A stretch of 64,000 nucleotides of DNA from Baylisascaris procyonis (taxonomy: Eukaryota; Nematoda; Chromadorea; Rhabditida; Ascarididae): contig JAZARR010000105.1 in NCBI GenBank assembly GCA_037389465.1, positions 124,001 to 188,000 of the forward strand. The letters run 5' to 3'. Positions within the stretch are counted from its first letter, which is position 1. Every line of letters starts with the position of its first letter. Of the stretch, positions 38,901 through 51,100 are shown one piece after another. The position numbers and the translations under genes were made by a program. Under the pieces are notes generated by a model that was given only the letters and a program-made list of their open reading frames with translations, did not search any database and was not told the origin of the DNA.

Positions 38901-40560
38901 TTAGACTAGTGAACATAAATTGATGATCGAATAGAATAAATTAATTCGGGATAATCGAATAGAATCGATTAATTAAATATTGAAATTGATAATGGGAGTA
39001 AATGAATGAGGAAATTTATAAGATGGACTCTTATGTGAATCAATGAGTGAACAAGTTAAAAATTAATAGGATTTTGCGTGTGGACCAAGGATCAAGCAAC
39101 CACTACACGAAGCGGTAAGCGCGTTAAATGGAGAGCGCATTACGCTGACGTGTGAGGTGAGTGGCGATCCGACGCCGAGTGTCTCTTGGAAGCGTAACGA
39201 TTCGACAATATCGCTGAAGTCCGCTAAACGGATGACAATCACATCCAAACAACCACAACATACATTCCTCATCGACGGTCAACCAGCGACAGTTCATGCA
39301 CTCACTGTACTATACTTTATTCCACTACACAAATCACCTTTGTACAGCATCTGTGGAATCAATCATATCTGCTCTGCCTAACTTCAAGTTATAAAAAAAA
39401 TCGACATTTAGAAACAAACTGGGTTCGTGAAAAGAAAAAAAATTTCAAGGTTAATGTCAGTCTTTGTGAAGTTAATTATACGGAGTGATCTCTTCGTAGT
39501 ATATGTAAACGAGATTAAAAATTTTCAAAATTTTCCCCATAAATAAAAGAATCGTAAAAATTGTTCGAATTTCTTCGAAGGGTTACTTAAAGTGAAGAGT
39601 ACTCTGCTCGTTAATTTATCTATTTAAGATTGTTGCGCGGCATTCCTCCAACTATGCAGCATAGGAAGTTTTAAAATGTTTATTTAAAAAAGGAGTCTCA
39701 AAATTGCTAAACATTTCGATGAAATATAGACCATAGAGGTTAAAACTATCGGAAGCAGTGTAAATCGTTTATGAGAGTTGTTGCAGAGAATTCAAAATTG
39801 ATATGCTTACATTACCGATCCTCAAATATGCAAAACTTAAGTACCAAACCTCAATACCTTCCATCATCAATGAGAATAATTTTGTTTTTAGATCGATGCG
39901 ATCAATGTGGATGATGAGAACACATATTGGTGTATTGCAAGGGCTGGCTACAATATAGTACGGAAACGCTTCAACATAACACTAATCAGTCCACCGTTGG
40001 AAATTTCTAAAAATACTGACTTTCATGAGATTTTCCATGGTGGAGGTGAGTTACGTTCATCAGAGGATGATCGTTTCTTAAAAGACGATCGTGAATACAG
40101 CATACACGACGGGAAAGACAGTGAAGCGGAAACAGTGTTGGCGGAACGACATCCTATTTGGACGCTTCTTCTCATAAGTGTTGTTGTGTTAGCCTGTGTA
40201 CTACTTATAGCATTCTGCGTTTTTGTTTTTCGTATTCAGAAAGCAAGCTGCGAGAATCGTAACGGTAATCGGAAACGTTTTATTGCGAGTGATGAAGAAG
40301 TGCCTCAAAATGGGCAGAAGACTACTAAAGGTACTGCGCCAATCTTACAAATTCAAAGTGCAGACAGTGGTATTCGCACAGATTTGCTCAGTAGTGAGGT
40401 GACTGAAAGGATACAGAAAGAAGAGGAAAATGCACACTTGATGAAAAGTGAAAGCGGAGAGCTACATCGTTGCTTTTTGGATGAATGGACACCGAAAGCA
40501 CCACTCGCACAATACGATACTGATACCTCCGTTCTACCACTTGTGCAAACATCACTATAG
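35991..40560 (+). CDS. LRR-Ig single-pass transmembrane receptor
   Basis: Three exons: 35991-36773, 39070-39306, 39892-40560, all joined in phase 0; 562 residues. Order: signal peptide (1-17); cysteine-bearing N-cap (19-32); four or five leucine-rich repeats (about 85-215, for example LKQIDLSHNLL, LRDLDLSHNQI, LEWIDLSYNSL); LRR C-cap (NPWNCDC at 218-224 with a later Cys244); one immunoglobulin domain (Cys289, Trp301, Cys354 in TYWC); a membrane helix at about 429-453; and a ~110-residue cytoplasmic tail with no known domain. Intron 1 is 2.3 kb. This is the architecture of neuronal adhesion proteins such as AMIGO/LINGO/LRFN and nematode IGLR proteins. I cannot name the orthologue. Two acceptor-like AGs precede the ATG; CGGCAG nine bases upstream may receive the spliced leader. 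Confidence 0.9.
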
Positions 40561-40908
40561 TTAGAAGCAACATCGATGCTACTGCAGTCAGATTCTCTCA
40601 CGGGTATTCTCAAGCCTTCAGTGCGTACCTGCTGTCTCAGCTTCAGCAAGCTAACAGAGAAGCGAGTGGCGAACAGCGTAGTGCGAGAAGTGAAGAAGGA
40701 AGCAACAATTCAATGCCCCGCGTTCCAGTCAGCCTCATGGATGGTTCACGCACCTGTAGGTGGAAAGGAATCTCAGCTAGCCAGTCCTCGTCGCGATGAT
40801 GAAGCGGCGGACGTATGCAGAAGGTATGGATGCCGTCTAGAGGAAGAATTAGCGGCCATGTTCGGCGTTTCCCAATCATCGTCACTGTTCATTAGCCGCT
40901 TTATGTAA
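40561..40908 (+). other. 3' UTR of the LRR-Ig gene, unusually open in two frames
   Basis: This segment runs from the stop to the poly(A) signals. The stop's own frame continues for 115 codons and ends at TAA 40906-40908. Another frame is open from 40561 through 79 codons to TGA 40797-40799. See the findings for two possible explanations. No domain is recognisable in either extension. Confidence 0.6.
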
Positions 40909-40921
40909 AATAAATAATAAA
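40909..40921 (+). terminator. Overlapping poly(A) signals of the LRR-Ig gene
   Basis: AATAAA at 40909-40914 and again at 40916-40921, about 350 bases after the stop codon. Confidence 0.75.
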
Positions 40922-42224
40922 TAGTGCTCTATTCATCCACACCAAATCAGCATCTCACCTTGCCATATTCCGCAATTTTCATGAACTCATAAGCCTTTTA
41001 ATTCAATGTATGATATTCTTAAATGTGATTCGTTATTCCGCCTAAATATTTGAAATCCGTGCTAAGAAGGTCAAGAGGTCGTGAGCTTTTGCATTTGAGG
41101 CAACCTACTTAACTGGTTACTCGACATATTAGAAGGAAACGACAAAAAAATGTTTGGCAGCACATTTTCACAACGAAATGACTAGCCGCACAAATCCTAA
41201 GCTTAAAAAAATCTGCCTTTCACCACTAGTGACCGATCATTAAATAAAGTGAACATGTTTTAAGGGTATCTTAAACAGTAACCATTCATGCGAAAGATGT
41301 CAAAATATAGAAAAACTTTGTGTGGAAAAACATCATCCTAAAAACAAAAAATATCAAAGCATGGAAAATTTATATTACACGTCTCTTCCAAATTCGTCGT
41401 CGAATGTTTAATGGTTTACGAGTGGCGAACTTTTCGATGCGAATACAGTGACACTACAAAAATGCACATATGCAAAAACAAATAAAAAGTGGCCATACTG
41501 CTCGTTTTTATTGGCGTTTAAAAATTTTGTATCATGGATATATCATGGAAATTCTATATTATATCATGGAAATTTCACTAATGTTGTTCATATCCACGAA
41601 ATTTGTAGAAAGTAAATTCAAAATGCGATTCAATATCGCAGCAATACGGTAGCCTACTTCAGGAGTCTGAACCATTGAACATTGGTAAATCAAACCGTTT
41701 TTGTTTTTCAACAATACTTGATTGGATGATATGCTTATAAAAGCATCGTTTAGTTTTCGCTAACAACGTAGTCCCATCTTAGCAGTTCAATTAGAGTATA
41801 CCAGGTTCGACACTTTAGCGAAAATATTTGTTTACTTTTTAGTGTTCGTACTCGAATGTGCAGTTAAGTTACTGCCGTTAGCTATTGATGAGGTTATAAT
41901 GCGTTTTATCGTTTTTACTTATGGCTTGATAGAAAATGTCACAGATGTGTTGAGAAATAGTGCAAGAAGATTGTTTTGATTAATTGCATCGCGTAAAGCA
42001 AATTATATTCTCAAGCATCAAAAAAAATTGCACTCATGAATGCTTAATGTTTCGATGTACTGTGTAACTGTTTCAGGTTGCATAGCTGCTATAATACGCT
42101 GATTCGATTATATAGGTGGATTCTTGTAGAGATTAGGATTATGTGATAAGCAGGAACATCTGAGAACATCATGCTGGAATTGATCGAAATTATTTGTTTC
42201 CGATACTTAAGGATGGAGAAGAGA
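40922..42224. other. Spacer between convergent genes
   Basis: AT-rich sequence without a supported exon. Short ATCATGGAA-type repeats occur at about 41532-41575, each containing the piece ATCATGGA. Confidence 0.5.
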
Positions 42225-42781
42225 CTAATAGTAGAATGGTTGGTAACCTTGTTTCACCGCTGTCGGCAACAACTGATAACACGAGATAACGCTTACTGTT
42301 ATGCAGATTAGTTCTAGACGTAAGAAGTAGTTAGAACTGTAACAGCGATGGGTGGCATAGACTGTATTAAACAATATGGTGGCAACACCAAACATAACAG
42401 CAATCACGTATGCGTAAGTACTATGCTAAATCGAATAGTTTAAAATAGCACTTAATGCAGTGGCACTTCGAGGTACTACAGCAAATAAGTGGTGGTGCTA
42501 CGTAGTTCTAGAATTAGTAATGAGCAGCACTAGTAGTAGCAACTTTTAATCCATCCTGCATTTACTTGTGTTACTGCAAACACTATACCAAATCGATCCT
42601 GCTCAGTTTTGCGATTATTCTGCTCATAATTAGCAGTTATCCGTGAAGATTCAGTGAAGAGAACAATACAAGAGAGATCTTTGAAATCTTTCACGAGATT
42701 CTTGACGTCAACTTCCCCGTTTTCAAATATTACCATTGACGTCCCCTCATTACAACTCAAAAAGCTGCTTCCTGCACGATC
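42225..42781 (-). CDS. Unidentified membrane protein, C-terminal part
   Basis: Two exons join in phase 0: about 42781 (or 42771) to 42566, donor ACACAA^gtaaat; then 42425-42225 after TTTAG, with a TAG stop. The upstream exon encodes a soluble segment (GEVDVKNLVKDFKDLSC, then EQDRFGIVFAVTQ). The last exon encodes two hydrophobic helices (AYVIAVMFGVATILFNTVYA and LELICITVSVISCYQLL) and a short tail ending QPFYY. This suggests the last loop and two helices of a multi-pass protein. I do not recognise the family. The 5' boundary of the first exon is poor: both possible acceptors lack a pyrimidine tract, and another open frame overlaps it up to 42992 (see findings). Upstream exons were not found. 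Confidence 0.5.
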
Positions 42782-42992
42782 CTAGCTCGAGCACTATCGT
42801 GGTATTTGCACACATGTCAATCGATATAGATTCATTCATCACGAAGAAACGAGTTAGGCTTGAGTTTTCTTTAACATTAAAAACAAACTGGCATATGTAA
42901 TTAAATTTATTATTATATACAAAATAAAAATAGCGCCACAATAACAAATAAGCAAAAGCGATTGCAATACGGCCCAAAATGGTGTCACTCAA

Positions 42993-45167
42993 CTAAGGAG
43001 AGAGCCACCCTCTCTCCCTATAAGTGTACATATCGTCTCATAAAATAACCGATAGCACATATGAATCATTTATAATCTTGCAAGGCCTATATTTTTAGAA
43101 TAGATCTCTTAGCATAATTAATTTCGACGAAAAAAACCCATTTGAAACAACTTTGGAACAACTTTCTACTCTTTGAAAAACAACGAGCAGAAAACAGCTA
43201 TTCTGAAAAACGTTTGCAAATAGGGAAATGTTACATTGAATGAGGGAAAACATATTCGCATTTATGCAATCATTTCATTGTAATATCATCGCAAATAATA
43301 CAAGGGAACGAATCACTGAAACAACCTTTAAAGCTTCTTTAAATAGACACAAAAAAAAAATCAACAACAACTGCCAAGACGATTTATCAATAAATATCCG
43401 GAAGCACTTCAACAGTTTCTCAAACCTCGTTCACTTATGTGAAAATATCGGAAAGGATATGACACATTGGAATGTTTTTTTCGGCCTATCAATAGACAAC
43501 AGGCAGCAAATATATATATCGAATATTTTCATGCTGGCACAGCTCTTTTAAATAATACCACACAACAAAACATTTAAATAATATACTGGTAATACGTACA
43601 TCAAAGATTCCAATTCAACAAATATATTTAAGGCTGTAAGATATATTCTGAAATCATCACTACAAACGGTAACTATTGGCACACTACGATTCTACATATG
43701 AATAAATAATTAAAGTTAAAATATGAATAAATGTATCAACAGGTAAATTTTTGCGATGCATTAGAACACTACTATTGTGACCCACTATTATCAAATGGTA
43801 AAGCAAACTTTATATTAACAAAAAGGTAACGTTTCTCGACTTATAAGAAAGCATATGCAGTGTTTCACAAGTTTTCTTTAAAACTTGAATGTGCCAAATA
43901 CCAATGCTAAAAGAATTGTGCACTGGCAAAATAAAGGTAATCGTTTTACCTCTTCAACTAATAATGATAACTGTTTTCGCTTATATTTCAACAAAAAAAA
44001 AAACGAAGAGACTGCGCTGTCTCGCAACTCTTCGTCTGACTCTGCGCACATATGGGAACTTTCAATTCTACCGTACAAAGCCGCTAAAAGCCCAAGCAAA
44101 AAATAAACACAAGGAAAAATAAAAACAAACATTCCACCCCTCAAAACTGAAATCTAATAATAACAATTGTAGCTCGTCAAACCCCACACATCTATCGCCA
44201 TACTTCAGTGACTACCAATAGATACAACCTTCATTTTTTGACTGCCTCAATTCTGGTGGTGGAAAGTTATGGAGCGGCCAAAGATCACAATTCCTTGAAC
44301 TTTATTCCAGGATTTTAGGTCTTGGGCATTAACCTAAAGCTCTTGACATCGCCATCTACCACCGCCAAACAGTGCTAAGGTAGGTAACTAAGCGCATGCA
44401 GCGCATGCCTGTAGCCAAGATTCTGGTCCGAGGGTAGGAGTATGGAATCGTTAAATTTTTTGAAGGGCGGGCGTATCATATAGTGAAAAAGCACCCACTT
44501 TTGAGCTCCCTGGCGCAACCCTATCGACTGGGTTTACACTGATTTGAAAATTTCGGAAAGGTAAATTGCAAACAACAGCAGGGGGAACTTTGGATCTGAA
44601 CAAGCCAAGGCATGCCGAACAGGCAAGGTGTTTTTCGAACAAGCCGAGGTGTCTAAAAAAACTTACCCGCCCTTCTCCCAGTGAAATACAGGAATCAACC
44701 ATAATGTTTTCCAGAGGAGGCTTCTATAGCCACAAAGAATTCGCAATTTCGGTTAGAATGCCTCTATCACGCGAAGGTTATGCTCCAAATCTAACGACTG
44801 AACAATTCGAATTTGTCCAATGAACGGAAATGTCCTACAGTCACGTAATATTCGGTCGCTACAAGTGAGCGATGAGCAATTCAATGATAAAAGTTGCTCT
44901 CAACAAAATCAACCTGAGTTCGAGACAAAACAAATTTGCGTTTGTTAATGAACTGCTCGAGAGATTAATACCGCAACTGCACGTGCTTTCTTTTATCGGT
45001 AAGGACCATGCGCTATTCGCAAACAAAGCGATTAAAGCCCAACAGAATTGTGACGCTATTCCTGGATTCCCGGAAAAGTGCCACTCCCTGGATTTTTCAT
45101 GATAAAATTAAATTGTAAATGACATGCTCCATCTTCTTATACGTTAAACTAATGTGCGCCGAAACGA
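42993..45167. other. Spacer upstream of the membrane-protein gene, downstream of WDR11
   Basis: No exon could be firmly supported; undiscovered N-terminal exons of the 42.2 kb gene may lie here. The 44450-44700 segment is relatively GC-rich, with short imperfect internal repeats (AACAAGCC/GAACAGGC). A 31-base match to the last WDR11 exon lies at 44977-45007. No AATAAA for WDR11 was found on the minus strand. Confidence 0.45.
44977..45007. repeat. Partial copy of the last WDR11 exon
   Basis: This segment matches 45237-45267, inside the last WDR11 exon, in the same orientation with about five differences. The shared core is CTCTTTTATCGGTA versus TTCTTTTATCGGTA. The copy is not in a usable reading frame. 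Confidence 0.4.
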
Positions 45168-48100
45168 TCAGAATGCCTTCTCGACAGACGTACTCTCCTG
45201 TTCATTCGAAACCGTTCTTAACCCACCGGTAATCAGCTGCACGGTGCTCTCTTTTATCGGTACGGACTCCGCCCGCAGCGCATCCAGGAGTTGCCTTGCT
45301 GTATCGCGCCTCGAATTCGCCCACAGCAGCGTCAAGGCTCGATCCCACTCACCGAGGCTTGCAGCCAAAAGACAGCTCAAGTTCTGCAACAACAACAAAA
45401 AAAAAAGAACTACCCAGAATAAGTTCGATTAATAGCGTTTCCATAAGCATATACCTCAACTGAACATATGCATTAGTCTGCAAAATGACATTGGTTTGGT
45501 ATTTGCAAGCAACTCATAGGTCATCTTCTAATCTCAACTATTTCAAAGTCCTAATAAAACACTTCCACCTTTTCAATGTAGCAGAAATAAAAGGCGCACA
45601 GAGCAGCAGGTATTCAGATTTCGATCTCCTCATGTTAGGGTGAAAGCACTTATGGTTTACGGCACCAGCCCCCCAAACCTTCTCATACTAGCATGCCTTT
45701 GTCGTTAACGCCCTCGTAGAAACACCAACCTTGAACACCCGCGTAGATAACGAGTAAAGATTAATTCAAAACAAGAGTATAATGTGGCTATTAGCCATAA
45801 ATGTTTAGAGAGGCATAGTTCGTCTTAATTTTATGATACCATTACTACAAGGACAGACAGAATCGAGAAGCGCAGGTAGCACTTGGAATTTTAACTTTTG
45901 ATCTTCCACTACGCTGATGATAACATCTATCCGTTATGCTACTTCTACAGGGTTTCGATCTTCTTCGATAATAAAATAAGCAAAATTTTTCCCTAACATC
46001 CTGAACCGTCGACAGCATAACCGTTTGAAGGAAAATTCCCATCAACTACTACATAACACTCGCTTCTCTGTTCAGCGCAAAATTTTAAAACCTATTAAAA
46101 GCACTCTTCTCGTTTTAAAAACGTTATTTTTCATAAACGCTTGAAAAGAACCTTGTGTGAATTGGAAGCAATCAGATATTCCAGCCATTTGATGCCCACT
46201 TCTGTGCATTCGTCAAGACCGATCTGAAAAAAAACAACAATAAAGCAAAGTGAAGAAAAGTAAAAGTAATTCGAATTCCTTAACACGCATTAACAGAACA
46301 TCTACATCAGATGATAGAAATCTGATTTCGCAGTCTTATCCTTCCATGACGAACATTTGAGACTTCAGCAGTCAACAAACCACGATAACCAGGACCACAA
46401 ACATAACCCGGTCTCATGCACTGAGGACTGTTGAATTACCTTCACCCAACGATGGCACCAAATTATAGCGAAACAACATGAAGTTTGCTAAAATTAAATA
46501 CCGACTAGCCCTTGGAGGAAAACAAATATCATGCAGCCAATGAGTTCTTGACAGAAATTCAAACAGTACAGCCAATAGGAGTTTTGTTGGCCTTACTGAC
46601 CTGCAGTTTCTAAAACAGCAGTAGCGCCAATCTGTGCACCTTTATGAGGACAGGTCTCTATAATAACATCTACTTTGAATCAAACTGAATTTACTAATTT
46701 TGAAAATGTGCTATTTTATTTTCCGCTCGTACTTTTTTGCTGTCACTTCATTGCAAGAATGACTTAAATGTAGTCGCATTTATCTCAGATCCCCTTCTTT
46801 GTAATTCGGCCTTAAACACCTCAACGGCAACCACTCACAGACAGCATATCAACAATAACTCGTAGGACAAAGGAAAATACCTTTGCAAATGCGAGACTGG
46901 CTTCCCATGAACCATGTGCTTGCAAATATCGACACGCATCTTCACCATGGCGAATGAGAAACAACATTTGGATACCATCTAAGATGCAAACTCATTGATT
47001 GCAAAGCGATTGAAAAGCAACGAAAATCGAATGCATAACAATGTAACTGGCAAGCAGGTTCCTCTTGGCCAACGTCTTTGGACGCATCCATCAGTTGCAT
47101 AATCAAAAAGAAACTCTCACTCCTCCTAACTTGCAGTAATGTGATGAAGACCTCATGATCGTGACTGCAATATCACAAAAATGAAAATAGAACGTTGCAA
47201 CCAACCTTCAACAATAAATGCTGAATGCAAGCTATGTGCAAAAACATTCAACTATGGAATATTCAACCCGACCATTACCTAATGATAAGTTCTGAAGCAT
47301 AGAAGTACCTGCTATGCAATTGTTGGCAATGAGATTTGTTGCGACGAGCTTGATAATACTCTGAGCACCCTCAGAGGAAACCTCCGCAGCAAGGAGGCAA
47401 GCGCGCAATGCACTCGATCTACACTCCTCTCGTGCACCTAGCAACATCTGTATTGCCCATTCACGCTGAAATTTATCACTGATAGTGCAGAAATAAACAA
47501 TTTGATTGTCTGAGGTCGATTCATTCCCTACTTCTATAACGTTATAATCAACAAGTGGGCTAATAAAATGAAGTAAACGCAAATGAGGGCACCTTGAGGA
47601 GAAAACTGGAAACGGAATTTATGAAATTCGTTTTAATAAATAAAAAGCTTCACAATCTATTGCACCTTCGAAGCACAATGACAGACAAACATACAAAGCA
47701 CGACATACCAAAAGTGAAGAAAAAAATGATCGTGTGAAGTGCACTAAAGCACCATTAAAAACAACCGAAGTACTCTCACTTTTAAATTGCTTTCCCGAAT
47801 GATCGAGATAACTAGCGCACTTAAGCGAGAGATCAACGTTGATTAGCGAATAAATGATTATTTGAGACTGAGAGAAATATAGCAAAAACAGTGAAAGAGA
47901 GACAACAGATCGAGCATAATATTGCTAAAATGAGAGAAGCATGCCCATTATACGATCATAAAATTGATATTCGAATTGCGTGCATCTGCTACATCATACA
48001 CCGTAATCAAGCGAAAATTGAATTCATCTCAGGAATGAAATGTATAAAAATGAGTGTCCATCAATGCACAACTTCCCTAAATTATTTGATGGATGCAACA

Positions 48101-51100
48101 ATGAAAAACAACACAGAAGAAGCAATGATAATAATATTCACATTATAAATAACAACTATAGCAGTTACAATAATAATTATTATTATTTAAAATAATAACT
48201 GAGAACAACAATTAATAAAATAGTTATAAGTAGTAATTAGCAGTAATAATTAAAGTTAATAATAATAGTGATAATAGTAATGACGGTAATAATAATAATA
48301 ATAACAGTAATAATAATAAAAATGGTCCCTATTAGGGAAGCGATAAACAACCTAACCTTTCGAAGAATTACAGCGCGTTGCACAAGTACATCGATCTGCG
48401 CAGGCGTCAATTCAGGAACATTCATTAAGCATGAAAGTAGAAGCTCTACACGACGCTGAAAATTTCCAATATCACAGATTAAAATATAAAACATCTGAAG
48501 AGCAAAAAATTGCATTCTCACAGCTAAAATCGTTTATTTTTAGCGAAAAAAATTTAAGTAATTGCCATTAATTATCATCTATTCGTTCTAAAATGTTGTA
48601 TTCAGGATGTATACAACAAAACGCTCAAGTAGAGCGCTCAATCAACATTAATTCAGTCAAATGCTGTGAAGTTACGAGGCAAAAACTCTCCAGTACAAAA
48701 AAAAAATCATTGCACTATGACACTCTTCAGCCGTATCACTTTCCACGAAGCAACTCAGTTTTGCAACGCGTACAGTATCGATACGCAAATATTGACAAGA
48801 ATTGTTAAAAACATTTGCAAAGATACTTTCAGATTTGTATGACTACTCTAAAGGTTATCACATCTTCGTTGTTGATGAAGAAAAGAAAAAGGAAGTGAAA
48901 ACAAACAAAAATTAAATCGAATAGAGAAGTGAAAAATTAACAGAAAAAGGCGATTAAAAAATAACCTTTGCCATTTCAGCAGGCCAGAAGGTACACAGAG
49001 ATGGCGGCAATTGAATATCACTAAGAACCGATTGGCTTACTGTCCAAAAATCATACAGCCATCTATTACCAAGCACCCTATGTGCCACTCGATAACGATT
49101 AAAGCTGTCGCACTTCGCTTTCCTTGACACACGCTGCCTTATTTCATTCGACTCGACGATGGAATCAGCCGAACAGTCCGCTTTCCTTCCATGATCTTGA
49201 CCAATCCCGTTTACTACCTCAAGGCCACTCATGTCTACTAATCCACTGTTGTCGTCAGACTTGCTCGGCGACACGTCTAGGTGGTCGGACAATCTTGTCA
49301 CATCGCCTTCTTGCTTCTTTCCAGAGCTATTCATAGATTCTCCCTCGGTGCCCCATCGCGCCGGATCTCCTATTTCATTAAGCGAATCTTCTGCCGACGG
49401 GTCGGAAGTAGAACAGAAATTTAACGATTCATTGAAAAGTTCAATGAGCGACATCACTGCTGGGTCCGGTTCATTGTTCTCGACTAGCAAGTTCAATGCA
49501 TCAGCACGCAATATCTCCGGCATATCTGAAAATTACGATTCGAATCATTGCACATTGAAGATCACAATAAAGAAATTAGAGTTAAAATTTCTGCAGTCCT
49601 CTCATCAGTTCCAAAAGAAGAGCAGGGCTCTGTTAAAGTTCATCAATAAAATCAGCGCAAATTGAAACCCCTCCTTACAACAGAAAATCAAATTTGAATA
49701 AAACACCACAAAAGAGTTCATGCCTCGAATATCGGGACCTATAATGGTCATCGCAGAAGAAGAACGTCACGATCGTTTTACTAAGCAGAATTTTCAAAGA
49801 CGCCATTGAAAAAATAATTAAGCGAGACAAGAAGTTAATAAGTAGATTGAGAAGTATAGAGATGAGAAATGCACAAAAATAGCTTCCTTACTCCAATACA
49901 AGGACGGGAGTCTTTCGATTCACTGAGCTTGAGAACAGGTTTGTATTTTATGACAGCTCGCATTCAATGTTGAGCTTAAATTTTTTAACAAAACTGTTAT
50001 TTCCATTTCACTGCTTATTGAAACAAACTACTTGTGTGCATAATACAGAGTAAGGCCGATAGCGACTTCTGTTTCAGTGAGCTTGTATTCAAGGGAGTAT
50101 GCTACATGAAACCGACAGCCAAGAGAAATGTAAATTAAGATATACCACGTTGATGCAAAGGCATATTGAACGACAAGGACGGCACATAACGAAATGAGTT
50201 GTCTGAGCATAGAAGAATGGGGCACACTCCACACAAGTCCAGATCCACCAACGTCAACGAACTATCAAAGTTGAGTTGCTGAAATAAGTACTCTCCGCAT
50301 CTCGTGTGTACCACTTCTAGAATCCAAAAAAAACGTATATTCACAGCAAGAATACCTTCGTTGCTCTCTCCAACAATCATTTTCTGGTGCTCCAGTTTAC
50401 TGACCGATTTTCAAATAAACAATTAAAGCATATCTGAGTAAAGTAAGTAACCTGCAAAACAGTGAGCTGATCAGCATCCCATAAAAAGACCGCATTAGAG
50501 TGCAATACAGCCAACGTATGATCACCATTAAGTCTCGAGAAGGTCATCTTGATGATTGGCCCTCGTGGAGAGCCGCTAGTCTGTTTGCACTGGCGCCTGC
50601 CCAGATCCCACACACCCAAACGACCAGACGAATCGCCCATTGCCAGTAGATCATCTTTCCAAACCAACGACTTCATTGATGCAACGCCACTTTTCCACTA
50701 TAGAGGAAAATATTTACGAAACATACTTTAGAAATTTTAAGGCTTTATTCAAGAAAACAAATTTTTATGTCAGCAGTTGCACTGATTGGCAAATTAAAAA
50801 CGTTTCTTTTATTCCCACCGAAAATATGAAAAAATGTTGCAAATTCATAACAACTCATGAAGTCTTTTTTAATAATAACAGAATTAAATCAAACCAAAAA
50901 TGTAATTTTATTATATTATAGAAACTATCATGAAAAGCTCGGCTGTAGTGACAATCTCCTCCGATATTAAAGATGAAGGCAATTCCTATACAACAAAATT
51001 TAAACGGCTGTCCACAGCGATACTTATTTACAGATAAAACTATTTGAAGCGGCTGGTTATAAAATAAGAGATATCGCCAAAAAACGCCGCACTTCTTCCC

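Noticed and set aside
40353..40649. 98-codon minus-strand frame over the LRR-Ig tail
   Set aside because: It lies antisense to a well-supported coding exon and has no independent support.
43878..44144. Minus-strand frame with a signal-peptide-like start
   Set aside because: The hydrophobic start lies in a T-rich run and the rest contains homopolymer-derived Phe/Leu. It could not be joined in phase to the 42.2 kb gene.
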